A DNA stretch of 64,000 nt from Pontederia crassipes (Eukaryota > Streptophyta > Magnoliopsida > Commelinales > Pontederiaceae), in assembly GCA_030549335.1 (NCBI GenBank), contig CM060194.1, positions 68,360,077 to 68,424,076 on the forward strand, written 5' to 3'. Under the pieces are notes generated by a model, which was given only the letters and a program-made list of their open reading frames with translations, was not told the DNA's origin and did not search any database. Below are positions 12,869-24,108 of this stretch, piece by piece. A program made the translations under genes and the position numbers. Position 1 is the stretch's first letter. Every line of letters begins with the position of its first letter.

Positions 12869-15649
12869 TCAACCAGAAGCACCAAACCCAGTAAAACTCG
12901 AAGGTCCAACTGCATCAACAAACCCCCGAACAGATAATTCTTGTACAGATGGAGATGGTTCTAGCAAAAGCTCGTGATCTATAAAGATGACAATAACTGT
13001 TATGTCATCATGGAAAAACCGGCGAATACCTTTCTCCACCTTTTTGAGATCCACATAGCTCATCTCCCTCTTCCTTGCAGCTTCCTGCAAAGCTTTTCTG
13101 ACCAATCTCCGTGCAATTCCCTGGTGGAAAGAAAAATCATAATTTGCTTTTGACAATTAGGGGAAGAAGAAGCAAGAATATGAAGTGTTTAGAGAAGGAG
13201 GCATACAAGTCTTGGGTAATTGTGGACAATTTCAACTGCTTGTTGATTACTCAGGTGCTCCCACAGTCCATCAGATGCAAAAATCAGAAATTTATCTTGT
13301 TGTCTAAGAACACGTGAGATCACTGTGGGTTCTGCTGTCAGAACAGGTCGACGGAGAGGTTCTGGGAGCCTGAAGCGAGTGACAGATGGGTCCACAGAAA
13401 ATTCTGGTTTCTTCAGGTATGCATCGCCAATGGATCTCGAGACCTAAAAAATCACAAGAAAAAAAAATTAGACCCTAGTGCAGTGAATGAGGAAAATATT
13501 GCAATATGTTTTATGCACACACTGCCAATGTAGAAAAAAGTTTGTCTCGGGCAAAGAAGATGCAAGACTGCTCTACAAGTAAACTGCTCTACAAGCAAGC
13601 GAAAAAATCTCCAGTTTCACACCAAGAAAGACAGTGAATACAATTAGTATCGCAAACAAAATACACCTTTGTTAAATTTTCTGGGGTAAAAAATATATGC
13701 AAATCTAGGCATGGATAGCCTGTTTCCTTTTCGAGAATTGTACTTTAGCCAATAAGGTTGTTGTTCAGCACTTTTTAATTCAATAACCAAGTAGCATGGC
13801 GAGAAAAGTTTGATTTAAGGCTAACTAATAAAATGCTACAATACATTTATTTGATAATGCTTCCAATGCTCTAAACAGAAAGGATATATCATTCATCAAT
13901 GCTTGCATCACCCAAACATCAATCAAGTATGAAAATCAGTTCCAGATTTAAGCAACAGAAAATATATTCACCTGGATTATGCCTTTGATGCGCCAAACCC
14001 CATTCTTTAGAACCACAATGTGAGAATCATCAGGATGAAGAGATTTAAGTTCCTGTCTCACTTCTTCCATGCTAGCATTGTGATCCCTTGACAACTGTTC
14101 CGCAACAATGCTATTCGATTTCCCTACGCAACCAACAACAGCCCTAGAATCTCCCAGGTTTGCCAAGTACAATCTCCCTTTCCAAATTACTCCCACCAAA
14201 CAGCAGGAACCAACAGTCGCAATTGTTGGTTTTATTTGATGTGTTCTGCGCACATGGGCGAGAAACCCATCCTCAGTTGCAGAAAATGCACTCCTAACAA
14301 TGTCTTCAGAGAATGCTCCACTTTCTCGAGCAAATTCTAAAACACGGAAAAGAAAGGATGTCAGACTTATATCATAGAGCAACTAGGAATCGAGTCACAT
14401 AGTTTGCTATAATGGACAGAACTGAGACACCCTGTGTAAGCCAAGAACGAAATGCCTACTCCATCATAGCAATCCAAAATGGCCCTATGTAAACTTATCA
14501 ATTATTGACTGTTCCACAGTAGAAAAGCAGGTGTCAGTAGACCAACCCCCAAAAGGTACTTCACATGTATACACATGCCGAGACGTAACAAGTACACCAC
14601 CTATGAAGCAAACTGATTCGTCAATGAGAATAATGTTTAAGTCCGTTCATTTGTACCATCCTGGAACGAAAATGGCCAAAACACCTTTGCAAACGAATAT
14701 AGAAGCCACAAAAAGAAAGAGAAAGAAATAAGACGACGGCGGAGCAATATTTCAGACAGGCAAGCAGCATGATGATATCTAAGCCTTAAACTAGTACGAG
14801 TGCCTAAATCAATCGTCAAACAATCTTCAGAAAGAAAGAAGTTTAAGAGAATGTACAGAAACCGATATTTAAAAAACATTTGACATTATTAATGCAAAAA
14901 GAAAAAAAACATTTCGTTTCAACAAAAAGAAAAAGAGAAAAACATTTGACGATACCCAAGAGGCAAGAGACCTTGGGAACTTCCTCTCAAAAAAAAAAGA
15001 GACCTTGGGAACTATGAAAAACATATTGTGCATAATCTTAAAAAAGAGAAAGCAAAAGTAGAACATATATTAATGAATGAAGAATTAGATGCCCCAACAT
15101 TCAATTCATCCAAAAAACATTCAATTCATCCAGTTACAAGTGTGTTCATATGTATTACAACAGATTTCAAGAGTTCAACTGTAGGTAACTAAATATCCTT
15201 GTCTGGCATGTGTATCTGGAAGCAAAATGAAGAATCAAAATGACACAAAATGTTCACAATTATCCAAACCTAAAAGAACGTTACAAGAAAAGTTTAGAGA
15301 ACAATGCCGAGAAGGAACAGGAAAGAACCAACTCACTCATGAGGTGAAGGAAGAGGTGGTTTGATACGAAACGCGAGGCATCTGCGCCGCCGTGACCATC
15401 GTAAACGCCGACGAAGGTGGCATCTCGGCCAGCCTCGACCTGGCTGTGATCCTCGATGATCTCATTGGCCTGGACAACGGCAAACGAGTACTCCCCAACC
15501 GCGTGCTGTCCGATGTCCCTCGACCATAGCAGGACGTCGTCGTCGACTTCGACGTCGCCGGATGCGTCCTCCTCATCCCTCCTCATACGTGCGTACCGCC
15601 GGACCGGGCCCCAGCACGCGCCAGCAATCCTCGCCAGCCACGAGAACAT
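12869..15649 (-). CDS. Protein phosphatase 2C, clade D type (4 exons)
   Basis: Minus-strand exons 15649-15337, 14336-13972, 13443-13207 and 13120-12869 join in frame to 388 residues with GT-AG borders. Metal-binding and catalytic PP2C motifs are all present: VYDGHGG (82-88), GDSRAV (166-171), [14 protein letters not shown] (228-241), [11 protein letters not shown] (281-291) and [12 protein letters not shown] (342-353). The N-terminus ([20 protein letters not shown]) and the [13 protein letters not shown] stretch resemble the D clade. In Arabidopsis, members of that clade dephosphorylate plasma-membrane H+-ATPases and are inhibited by SAUR proteins during auxin-driven growth. That role is carried over by analogy. 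No transmembrane segment is seen. Exon 1 is GC-rich and the later exons are AT-richer. The 5' leader lies at about 15650-15830. Confidence 0.95.
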
Positions 15650-18145
15650 CCCTCATCTCCCACTCCTCCGCCGGAGGATCGCCGACCACAATAATTCCTC
15701 CGGCCGATACGATCGCCGCCGAAACACGATTTAGATCGGAGGAAGCGATCGAGATCGGAGTGCATCCATGGATTCCTGGGCGGATTGGGAAGGAAAATGA
15801 TAAATTTTAGGGTTTTGGTGGGAGAAAAAGGAGACGCTTTTGCGTGAAGAGGAGCGAAGAACGCAGCGAGGGAGAGGGGTTTTGGGCACTATTATAGTCT
15901 GTAAAATGGAAGAATGCCACTGGATACGAAATTATTTACAAAAAAACACAGCGGAACAGTGTGTCCACATCGTGGCCGTGAGCGTTGACTTAGGAAATTG
16001 GATTCCGTTTTTTGGCATTCTTAATTCAGAAATGCGAAGGAGAGAAGATATAGTTGATTTGATTCATAATGACGTTTATTAATAAAAATAAAAAAGTTCA
16101 TTCTCTAATGAAAATAAAAAAAATTATATAATAAAAATAAAAAGTTCATTGACACTCGGTATCTGGTTAAATAAAAATTAATAATTTTCATCACTGGAGT
16201 GAAAGATCGCTTGACACAATATCAAATAAATGCATTGAATTTAAAGGAAATCATGTAATTAATTTTGAAGAGGATTTAGTGCGAAGTATTTAGCATGATG
16301 TACTTAAGAATAAAACACTTGAGAATTTCAAATGTTCAATCAAAAATGACTTATCAGTTTAGCTTGATTGATTCAATTTGTCAATGGTCAAATCGATTTT
16401 CTTTTAATTTAGTTAAATTAAAATCCAGAGGAAGAGAACATCATATAACCATATCCAATTCCGAGAGGTCAAATAAGCTTTTAAGTTTACACCAAATTTG
16501 ACTCTAAGCAACCGACAGGGTCACTTCTAAATACTCGACTGGGCAGTCACGTAATAAAAAAATGTAATGGTAGTAGGAGAGAGACATCTAACGGATTAGA
16601 GCAAGTACATTTTACTAGTTGAACTAAAAAAGAACAAAAAAAGAGTCGAAATGATCAAATGGTCACCACATGGAGAAAAGATTCAGCAACCCACATGGCA
16701 AGTGTGTCATATCACATAAACATGGAGGAAGTCCAAGTCTGACTTTCTTCTTGAATGGACATGGCAGGACTCCTTTTTTTAGTGTAAAAAGGTAAGAACC
16801 AGAACTTTTATTCTTTGTATACAGTATGTACACAATAGCATATCTCTAATGGTTATTACATATATGTGTGTGTGAATATTGCACAACTCAAGGACCACTA
16901 TGCAATGTTTATTGGGATGGCAAATGTAGATTGAAGACTTTGGGCTATTCATTTATGATTTCACTCCTAGGTTGCTTGGTGGAGATTTAGTTGGGGACAT
17001 GAAAGGGATGTTGAGTGGAAAGGCCAGGGGATGATGATGAAGATGATAAGCTTATATCACAGACCCTTTATTTTTTCTTGTTGAACTTTTTTCCACAATA
17101 AGATAATCTCCCCTGAAGCTCCAACCATCTGTTGTGGACACTGGTGGGTGAGAAAGTATAGTGGAATCCGTGATTGAGGCAGGACATCTATCTGCAAAAG
17201 CCTTCTGGAGAAGAGAGAAAAAGGTGGAGGGGGTACTTTTATTGCACTTTTATCACTGGCTTCCTTACAACTGTACATGCCAAAAGTTCTTCGGATCCAT
17301 CCTAAACATCAGGGCAACCTGCCTGTGCAGACGAAGGAAGAAGAAACTGCTGAGAGCCTGAGAGGCAAATCGTGCTGTCGGGCTGCTGGCAGTAAACGCC
17401 GTCGAGTTGTTCCCACCTGATCATACATCGGAGTTGTTTTTTTTTCCTTATTTTCCCTGAAAGAAAATTTTGGATATGAATATGGCACGACATTGATTCA
17501 TTTGAGAACTTAGATGTGTGCTAGACAACATTGTTTCTGAAAAAAAAAATGCATAACACTAAAAAAATGAAATAGTTGACCCCAGTTCTCAAAAGCTATA
17601 AACACAAAGCCGTAGTTGGGCTCAGCTTGGCCAGTGATTCCACGTCTCCAGCTTAACAAGTTCATGTTTTAGCATGACGTCTTTGAGAAAGCATCAGATG
17701 GCAAGATCGACAGTTTTTGCAGCTTTCATATATCAAAGTCTAAGGAACAAATTGAAAGCCATGAACAAAACTACAATAGATCTTATGCCAAACCAATGAT
17801 ACTATTTTTCTGACTATCATTAATAGTGTTCTAGCTCATAATTAGGAAGTTGTAACTAAGTTGATTGTGGTTTCCAAAATATGATTGTGTCAATACATGA
17901 TAGTAGGATAACAGCTTCCCTGGACGACGGATATGATCATAATTAATCTTTTCACTTGATTGTTTTGCCTGCACATGGATCATGACAAAGTAGAGGAAAT
18001 GTTTTATCGGATTGCTAGGCTACTGCCAAGCATGCTCAGCCAAACAAAGCAGATCTTGCGAAATGAATCCAAACTTTTAAGATATCTAAAAGCCATGATT
18101 TACAGTAAATGCACCACGTATTCTCCAAAGTGCTACTACGTGTAA
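15650..18145. other. PP2C upstream region, then intergenic; no further gene seen
   Basis: 15650-15900 is GC-rich and probably holds the PP2C leader and promoter. The rest is AT-rich. Short frames near 17060-17500 occur on both strands but show no similarity that I recognise. Confidence 0.45.
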
Positions 18146-18428
18146 TGATCCAGGAGGATCTATGTTTACCATTTTGATATTAGTTATTTGTTTAGTTACG
18201 TAAAAGCATATTTCAAACTTATACTTTTGGTGTGATTAAGTGATAATCAAAACATAATCATAGTTGTAATGCCCAACCATTACTTATAAGACATGGGTAA
18301 TACCATAGGATGATATTTTGTAGATTTTCTATGGTGTGCATAGCACACCTCCACTAAGTGGGAACATATATATATCAACGGAAATGAAAGAGAAAGAAGT
18401 CTTTTGGCTTTTCAAAAAGCTTCCACCA
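18146..18428 (+). repeat. Left inverted terminal repeat (LTR-like)
   Basis: 283 bp beginning TGATCCAGGAGGATC and ending at AAAAAGCTTCCAC. It matches in reverse the two halves 22286-22516 and about 24053-24103. It contains TTGTAATGCCCAACCATTAC, CCTCCACTAAGTGGG and a TATA-like run near 18366. Confidence 0.75.
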
Positions 18429-18435
18429 AAAGTAT

Positions 18436-20340
18436 TCCTCGGCTTCATTCTCGGTATTGGTCAATGGAACGCGGTCGAGGGAGTGGGTGTCAGCCCCTGG
18501 CGCCTATGCTATTCGTTCTTATGGCTGATGCTTTCGCCAGATGCATGGCCGGCCTTTTCAACGGTTTTGCCGGGAGCCAGGTCCCCTCCTATAGTATGCT
18601 ACAATATGGTGTTCTTAGCAGGGGGATCAACGAGTGTCCATTCTTGTTGTGTTGTTTGGCACGACAACCGACCTCCAGATTATTCTTCATCCCTTTTGCC
18701 ATGGTCCCCGAGGATGCAGCCTGATGTGCGGCCCAACTTCACACTCCAATCAACACCGTGCCTATCACTTATTTGGGCCTTTCGCTCTCATATCTGTGGT
18801 GGACTCCGGTTATCGAATGTATGGAGCATTGACTTCACGACTGCTATCAGATGGTGGCCGGCTCATCCTACTTCGCTCCATTCTTTCGACACTCCAAACA
18901 TACTACATGAAGGTCCTCCCAATACTGGCTGAGGTTGTCAAGCGCTTCGATTCTTTGAGGACCAGATTTTTTTTGGCAAGGTTGCACCCCCATCACCAAG
19001 GGGTCAACATGGTTGCTTGGATTAATATTTGTCACCCCACCTCTCAGGCAGGTCTAGTTTCGTAATCTCCGCTACACCAACTAAGCTCTCCTAGCTCAAT
19101 GGGAGAGACAGATTATGGGGCCTGAGGACAGCCTTTGACGCACATTCTTCTACACTTGCTACGGGCATGATTTATCTTGGAAGTCGAGGACCGTCTTGCA
19201 CCATGGGCCCATGGGTACGCACTCTCATGGTTCCTTCCCTTAGCTCTGGAGAGGAATTTTCCTTTTGGCGGCATGATTCTTCCCCCGAGGGCCCGCTTGC
19301 AGCGGCATTCCCCCCCCCCCCCCCCCCCCCGGCTCATGGTCCCCTCTGTTTAAGAATCCAGTTCCCTAGCGCGAAAGCCCAGCGAACAAAGTTCTTTCGC
19401 TCACATTTTTTTCCCTGTCAGCAACAATTGGTTTTATTACGGGACAGCTCCTGAGTTACCCGTTCCATTGATAAGGACACATTTGAGATCAACAAATGCT
19501 CGGGCAGTCATGGACCACTTGTGTCCGCGTTCACAAAGGCACCCCTCTCTTTCAAGAGGATCCATTTTATCCGAAACAAGCTCCAGCTCGAAAGCCTCCG
19601 CAAGGAATGGAAGGCACTACAAGAAAGATAGACTCCTTTTCACGGCCGAATTGAGAGAGATATTGAGAGAGATCAAGAATTCTCACTATTTCTTATATTC
19701 ATGGATCAGGAGATAGTGAAGGATGATGTGTTGAATGCAGTACTGGATTTCTTCTTGACCTCTTCTTTACCACGGTTTCATATTGCATGCAAGCCAAGGA
19801 ACTTTAACTCACACCTCTCATATCAGCGTTTCACGAAGTTCCTGGCACTTCATCAATTGATTGCTCTCAACGCCCTAACCACTCTAGATCGGACGGATGG
19901 GTATGGCTTTCGGAGTCTTTCTCGGTGTGCAGCCTCTACATCCCCTTTCTTCCCACCACCACTTTGTCGAAGGATGTCAAGATTGGCTGCAAACTCATAT
20001 GGCGTGTCTGGGAACCGTTGGAAGTCAAGATCTTTGTTTGGCTCATGCGGCGTGGCAGGCTTCTCACTAGGAGGTACAGGACAAGAGGCGTCACATAGTG
20101 AACATCTTGTGAACTGTACGGCGAGGCAAAGGAGGAACATCACCCATCTATTTTATCCGACATCTCAAGGCACCCAGCAGCAAACAAGCATTGTAGACAT
20201 GTTTTACCCGACTCAGGGACCGTGTGGTAGTCACTCTGAGGGTTGGCCCATAGAGGTGGAGGGCGTCACTGATGACTTTTTTTATCGATGCCTAGGCCGT
20301 TTGGCTCCGGCACAATCGAATCTTGCATTATTAATATGTA
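18436..20340 (+). mobile_element. LINE fragment, reverse transcriptase to zf-RVT (decayed)
   Basis: Frames broken by stops encode LINE reverse transcriptase pieces: a CCCCTGGCGCCTATGC-type 'PLAPMLFVLMADAFARC' stretch near 18500, then SRLLSDGGRLILLRSILSTL and QTYYMKVLP (18835-18925), FDSLRTRFF (about 18949) and later zf-RVT-like words near 20050-20150. The YADD active-site region is missing, because the frame jumps from LQY to unrelated sequence near 18605. A run of 21 C lies at 19310-19330. It is related to the LINE at 51995-56052 and to the facing fragment 20731-22065, but diverged. Confidence 0.7.
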
Positions 20341-20730
20341 AATATAATTTATTGATGCTTTAAATTTTCATAAATTAACATTTTTTATATGTAAATATAT
20401 AACTTAAATAAATATTAATATCACGAATTAGTGTTAAAATTAGAATTTTGCACATGTGACATTGCATTTTGTACTTATAAGTTCAAAGAGAATTTGCATT
20501 TCACCATTATTTTGGACATATATATATATATATATTTATAGATTAATATATACATATATTATTAAATAAAAATCTGATAGAATCGGACGTGTCGTGTTAC
20601 GTGTTCATGATTTACGTGCCCGTTTTACGAGTTTGACAATATTGCCAAGGAAGATGCAGAACAAAAGTTTCCTAAACTCTTTAAATAACGCGTCGCGGAG
20701 CAAGGCGCTTAAAGAATGGACATATACTTT
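20341..20730. other. AT-rich spacer between the two facing LINE fragments
   Basis: AT-rich with a TATATA run near 20518-20535 and a GC-richer patch ATCGGACGTGTCGTGTTACG near 20583-20602. No coding signal. Confidence 0.5.
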
Positions 20731-22065
20731 TGAGGAGAAGAAGGATGAGCACCAAGTTAGGGTGTCATCCGTAGATATATATATCAACTATGCTGTGAAA
20801 GATGTACAAGTGTAGGCTCTCGCGAAGAGAACGGCAAAAAGCTAAAAAGGTACAACCACTATCCGAGACCCCACTCCCGAAGAAGGAAAGAACAATGGTG
20901 TACAATATCGTCTATCTAACATCTCTCCCCACCAAAAATAATCCTGTTGCGCTAGAGCCAAATAGCCCAGGCACCGACTAGGAAGGTCACTAAGAAAACT
21001 CTCCTCTATGTCCGTCCATCACAAGCTCTGAGAACCTGCCAAAATGCCTCCGATGTATGAAAGGGGCCTCCAACCAAGGCCAATCGCAACCAAACCACAC
21101 GTGCCACTGTGCAACCAAAAAATAGGTGTGAGATGTCCTCCTCCGCCTCTCCGCATAGAACACAGGATATATCATCTTGAGGCGTCCATCTCGCCCTGTA
21201 CTGTCTCGCATAAGCCAGGCGAAAATCCTGACCTTAAGCGGTACCCGAGTACGCCAAATAATAGTGAAGTCTGTCCGGAGGGTGTTAGAAATCGGGCTGG
21301 TCGGTAGAAAGCCATACCCATCCATCGGCCTGGCCTGGATCTGACCGAAATGGAGCAATCCGCTGATGAAGGACCAGGAGCTCTGGTATGCACCTATCGG
21401 AGAGAGCTGATCTGAAAGTAGGCATCCAAGAACCGGTGCCAGCGCCATCGGCTTCCGACCATGTTGCTGCAACTGAAGAGTCCAGATGGGCTGCCAACGG
21501 TAGTAGTCGAGGAAAAGATGTCGCCAAAGACCCCCCTGGAAGCCAGTCATGATGCCAGAAGGAGAAGACCTCCCCGGAACGGAGAGAAGGGACGATGAAA
21601 GGGCGAATCATGGAAAGGAGAGCTGCAACCCCTCGTCAAAATGCAGATGCCCCATGGGAGATAATAGCACGAGACTCCCAGGATAGGTCCTGGCCATAGC
21701 ATGAAAAGAAAACCGCCCGCCATAAGCTATCATGAGGTCCCATGATCCGCCCAACCCACCGAGCCAAGAGGACCCCAATTGGAATATCTGAGATCGCGGA
21801 CGCCAAGGCCGCCAAAAGAGGTGGGGCGGCAGATAGTCTGCCAGGATATAAGATGAATAGCCCGCTGGTCTGGAGTGCTCCCCTGCCAAAAAAATCTGCT
21901 CCGTAAAGAGTCAATCCGTCGCTGGACCTGTCCGGGCATCCGAAGGACAGACATATAATAAGTCGGCAAAGCCGAGAGGACAGAACGTAGAAAAACTAGT
22001 TGGCCTCCTCGTGAAAGTAATCTCGAGCTCCAGCCCTGCAATCTGTGTTCAAGCCTCTCCACTAC
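20731..22065 (-). mobile_element. LINE family A, RT C-terminal part to 3' end
   Basis: In minus orientation it encodes MERLEHRLQGWSSRLLSRGG, LVFLRSVLSALPTYYMSVLR, RIDSLRSRFFWQGS, ICRPTSFGGLGVRDLRYSNW (22062-21740), then VPLKVRIFAWLM and the zinc-binding YAERRRRTSHTYFLVAQ region (about 21240-21090). It ends at a hairpin (20743-20770) and TCTCCT near 20731. Frames are interrupted, so it is inactive. The family and 3' end are the same as the copies at 944, 2725 and 56052. Its upstream end is joined to other sequence at an 18-bp duplication (22005-22022 and 22068-22085). Confidence 0.8.
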
Positions 22066-22285
22066 AGCTCCTCGTGAAAGTAATCAAGAATGAACATATA
22101 ATTGATCAGTGGCTGTTTCGGATCATGGGATTCGGAGCTTCAAACGGGCCTGGACGGCTGCCGTTCTTCGTGGAAGATGACCTCCTTGCCTTTTCCAAGG
22201 TTAGGACAGCACCTGCTGGTTTGGTATGGACAGGATGAACAGTAGAAAATGAGGGAGAAGAGAGTGAGGAAGGAGACTTGTGGAA

Positions 22286-22516
22286 GCTTTTTGAAAGCCA
22301 AAAGACTCCTTTCTCTTTCATTTCCCTTGATATATATATGTGCCCACTTAGTGGAGGTAAGCTATAGACACCATAGAAAATGTACAAAATATCAGCCTAT
22401 CAAAGTTATGATATTAATCCATGCCTTATAAGTGATGGATGGACATTACAAGTATGGTTACGTTTTGCTTATCAATTAATCACACCAAAAGTATATGTTT
22501 AAAATACGCTTTTACA
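22286..22516 (-). repeat. Right inverted terminal repeat, inner part
   Basis: The reverse complement of this stretch aligns with 18194-18428, including CCTCCACTAAGTGGG, CACATATATATATCAAGG and GTCTTTTGGCTTTCAAAAAG. It is separated from its outer part (about 24053-24103) by the RTE insertion. Confidence 0.75.
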
Positions 22517-24050
22517 TACAACAACAACAAAGCCTTATCCCACTAGGTGGGGTCGGCTACATGGATCATACGACGCCATTCCGCTCTATTAGTAATCAAA
22601 CCTTTCGGTATATTATTCATCAATAGATCTTGCTCTATTAGTTCGCCAAGTGTCCGCCTTGGCCTCCCTCTCCCTCTTTTAATCGGACTCCAGATTATTT
22701 GATCTACTCTTCTTACTGGCGCATCTAATGATCTTCTCTGAACATGACCAAACCATCTCAAACGATTCTCTACCATTTTCTCACTAATAGGAGCCACTCC
22801 GACTCGTTCACGTATATGGTCATTCCTAATCTTATCTAATCTTGTATGACCACACATCCATCTCAACATCCTCATTTCGGCTACCCCCACTTTACGTTCA
22901 TGTTGTCCCTTCATAGCCCAACATTCACTATCATATAACACTGCTGATCTTATAGCAGTACGATAGAATTTTCCTTTAACTTTATTGGGTACTTTTCTAT
23001 CACAAATAACTCCAGTGGCTTTCCTCCACTTACACCAACCAGCTTGAATTCTATGATTAACATCGTCATCAATCTCACCATCTTGTCTTACAATTGATCC
23101 TAAATATTTAAACTTTGTCACTTGAGGAATTATATCCTCCCCTAGCCTAACTTTCAAATCGTCTCTAAGTTGTTTATTTGTGAAATTGCTATGCATATAT
23201 TCTGTTTTATTCCTACTTAAATGAAAACCCTTTAACTCCAATGTATTTCTTCATATTTTCAATTTTGTATTAATCTCTTCTCTTGAATCCGCTAAAAGTA
23301 CTATATCATCCGCAAATAGCATGCACTTAGGTACCTCCTCTGTGATACTCTCGGTTATAGCATCGATAACTAAGTTAAATAGATACAGGCTTAAAGCTGA
23401 TCCTTGATGTAGGCCAATTCCTATAGGAAATTCATTTGTCTCACCTCCGGGTGTCCTAACCCTAGTCAATGCCCCATCGTACATATCTTGTATTACCTTA
23501 ATGTAGGCAACACTCACCCTCTTCTTTTGCAAGGCTTTCCAAAGTACATCCGTTGGTATCCGATCATACGCCTTCTCTAAGTCAATGAAAGCCATATGTA
23601 AGTCTCTTCTCCTACTTCGATACTTCTCCATCATCCCCCTTAGTAAATAAATCGCCTATGTAGTGGATCTTCCTGGCATGAACCCAAATTGTCTCTCAGA
23701 AATACTAGTCTCCATTCTCAATCTATGCTCAATCACTTTTTCCCATAATTTCATTGTGTGACTCATAAGTTTAATCCCTCTATAATTTGCACAATTCTGA
23801 ATATCCCCTTTATTTTTGTAAATAGGAATTAATGTACTTAATCTCCAATCATCAGGCATCTTTTTCGATCGTAAAATCTCATTAAATAATTTACATAACC
23901 ACAACACACATTTTTCTCCTAAACATTTCCAAACTTCAATCGGTATACCATCCGGTCCAACGGTTTTACCATTCTCCATTTTCTTAAGAGATTCGCTAAC
24001 CTCCGAGACTCTAATTCTACGTTAAAATGACCTATTAAGCTCACGTTCGC
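22517..24050 (-). mobile_element. RTE-type LINE, 5'-truncated, nested in the right inverted repeat
   Basis: The minus strand reads in one frame through reverse transcriptase with only two stops (TAG near 23656 and TGA near 23251). Visible are KTVGPDGIPIEVWKCLG, LIPIYKNKGDIQNCANYRGI, ISERQFGFMPGRSTT, MAFIDLEKAYDRIPTDVLW, GLHQGSALSLYLFNLVID and the catalytic CMLFADDIVLL. After RT comes the RTE tail domain (KWRKATGVICDRKVPNKVKG, MLRWMCGHTRLDKIRND, RLRWFGHVQRR). It lacks the endonuclease. The 3' end is AAGGCTTTGTTGTTGTTG, typical of plant RTE elements and shared with the fragment at 47018-47184. The near-intact frame suggests a fairly recent insertion. Confidence 0.88.
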
Positions 24051-24052
24051 TA

Positions 24053-24103
24053 ATTGAACAAATAACTGATATCAAAATGGTAGGCATAGATCCTCCTGGA
24101 TCA
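24053..24103 (-). repeat. Right inverted terminal repeat, outer part
   Basis: Reverse complement TGATCCAGGAGGATCTATG followed by CCATTTTGATATCAGTTATT matches 18146-18190. It is followed by the putative target duplication TGTAA. Confidence 0.75.
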
Positions 24104-24108
24104 TGTAA

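Larger units (their letters stand above)
18146..24103. mobile_element. Composite element with long LTR-like repeats in inverted orientation
   Basis: The left end (from TGATCCAGGAGGATCTATG at 18146) and the reverse complement of the right end (to 24103) carry the same repeat of about 283 bp, by eye about 85% identical. The right copy is split by an RTE LINE. The whole is flanked by TGTAA at 18141-18145 and 24104-24108. The repeats start TG and end near CA (AAAAAGCTTCCAC[A/C]) and hold a TATA-like CATATATATATCAA. These are LTR-type features, yet the copies point in opposite directions. Inside lie LINE family A related fragments facing each other (18436-20340 plus, 20731-22065 minus) and about 200 bp of unexplained sequence (22086-22285). 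No primer-binding site follows either repeat, and no gag, integrase or DNA transposase was seen. It could be a foldback-type element, or a rearranged pair of LTRs. Confidence 0.65.

Noticed and set aside
19310..19330. Run of 21 C (also 19 C at 31848-31866) as a regulatory tract
   Set aside because: Both lie inside decayed LINE sequence and are best seen as homopolymer growth or assembly-prone runs.
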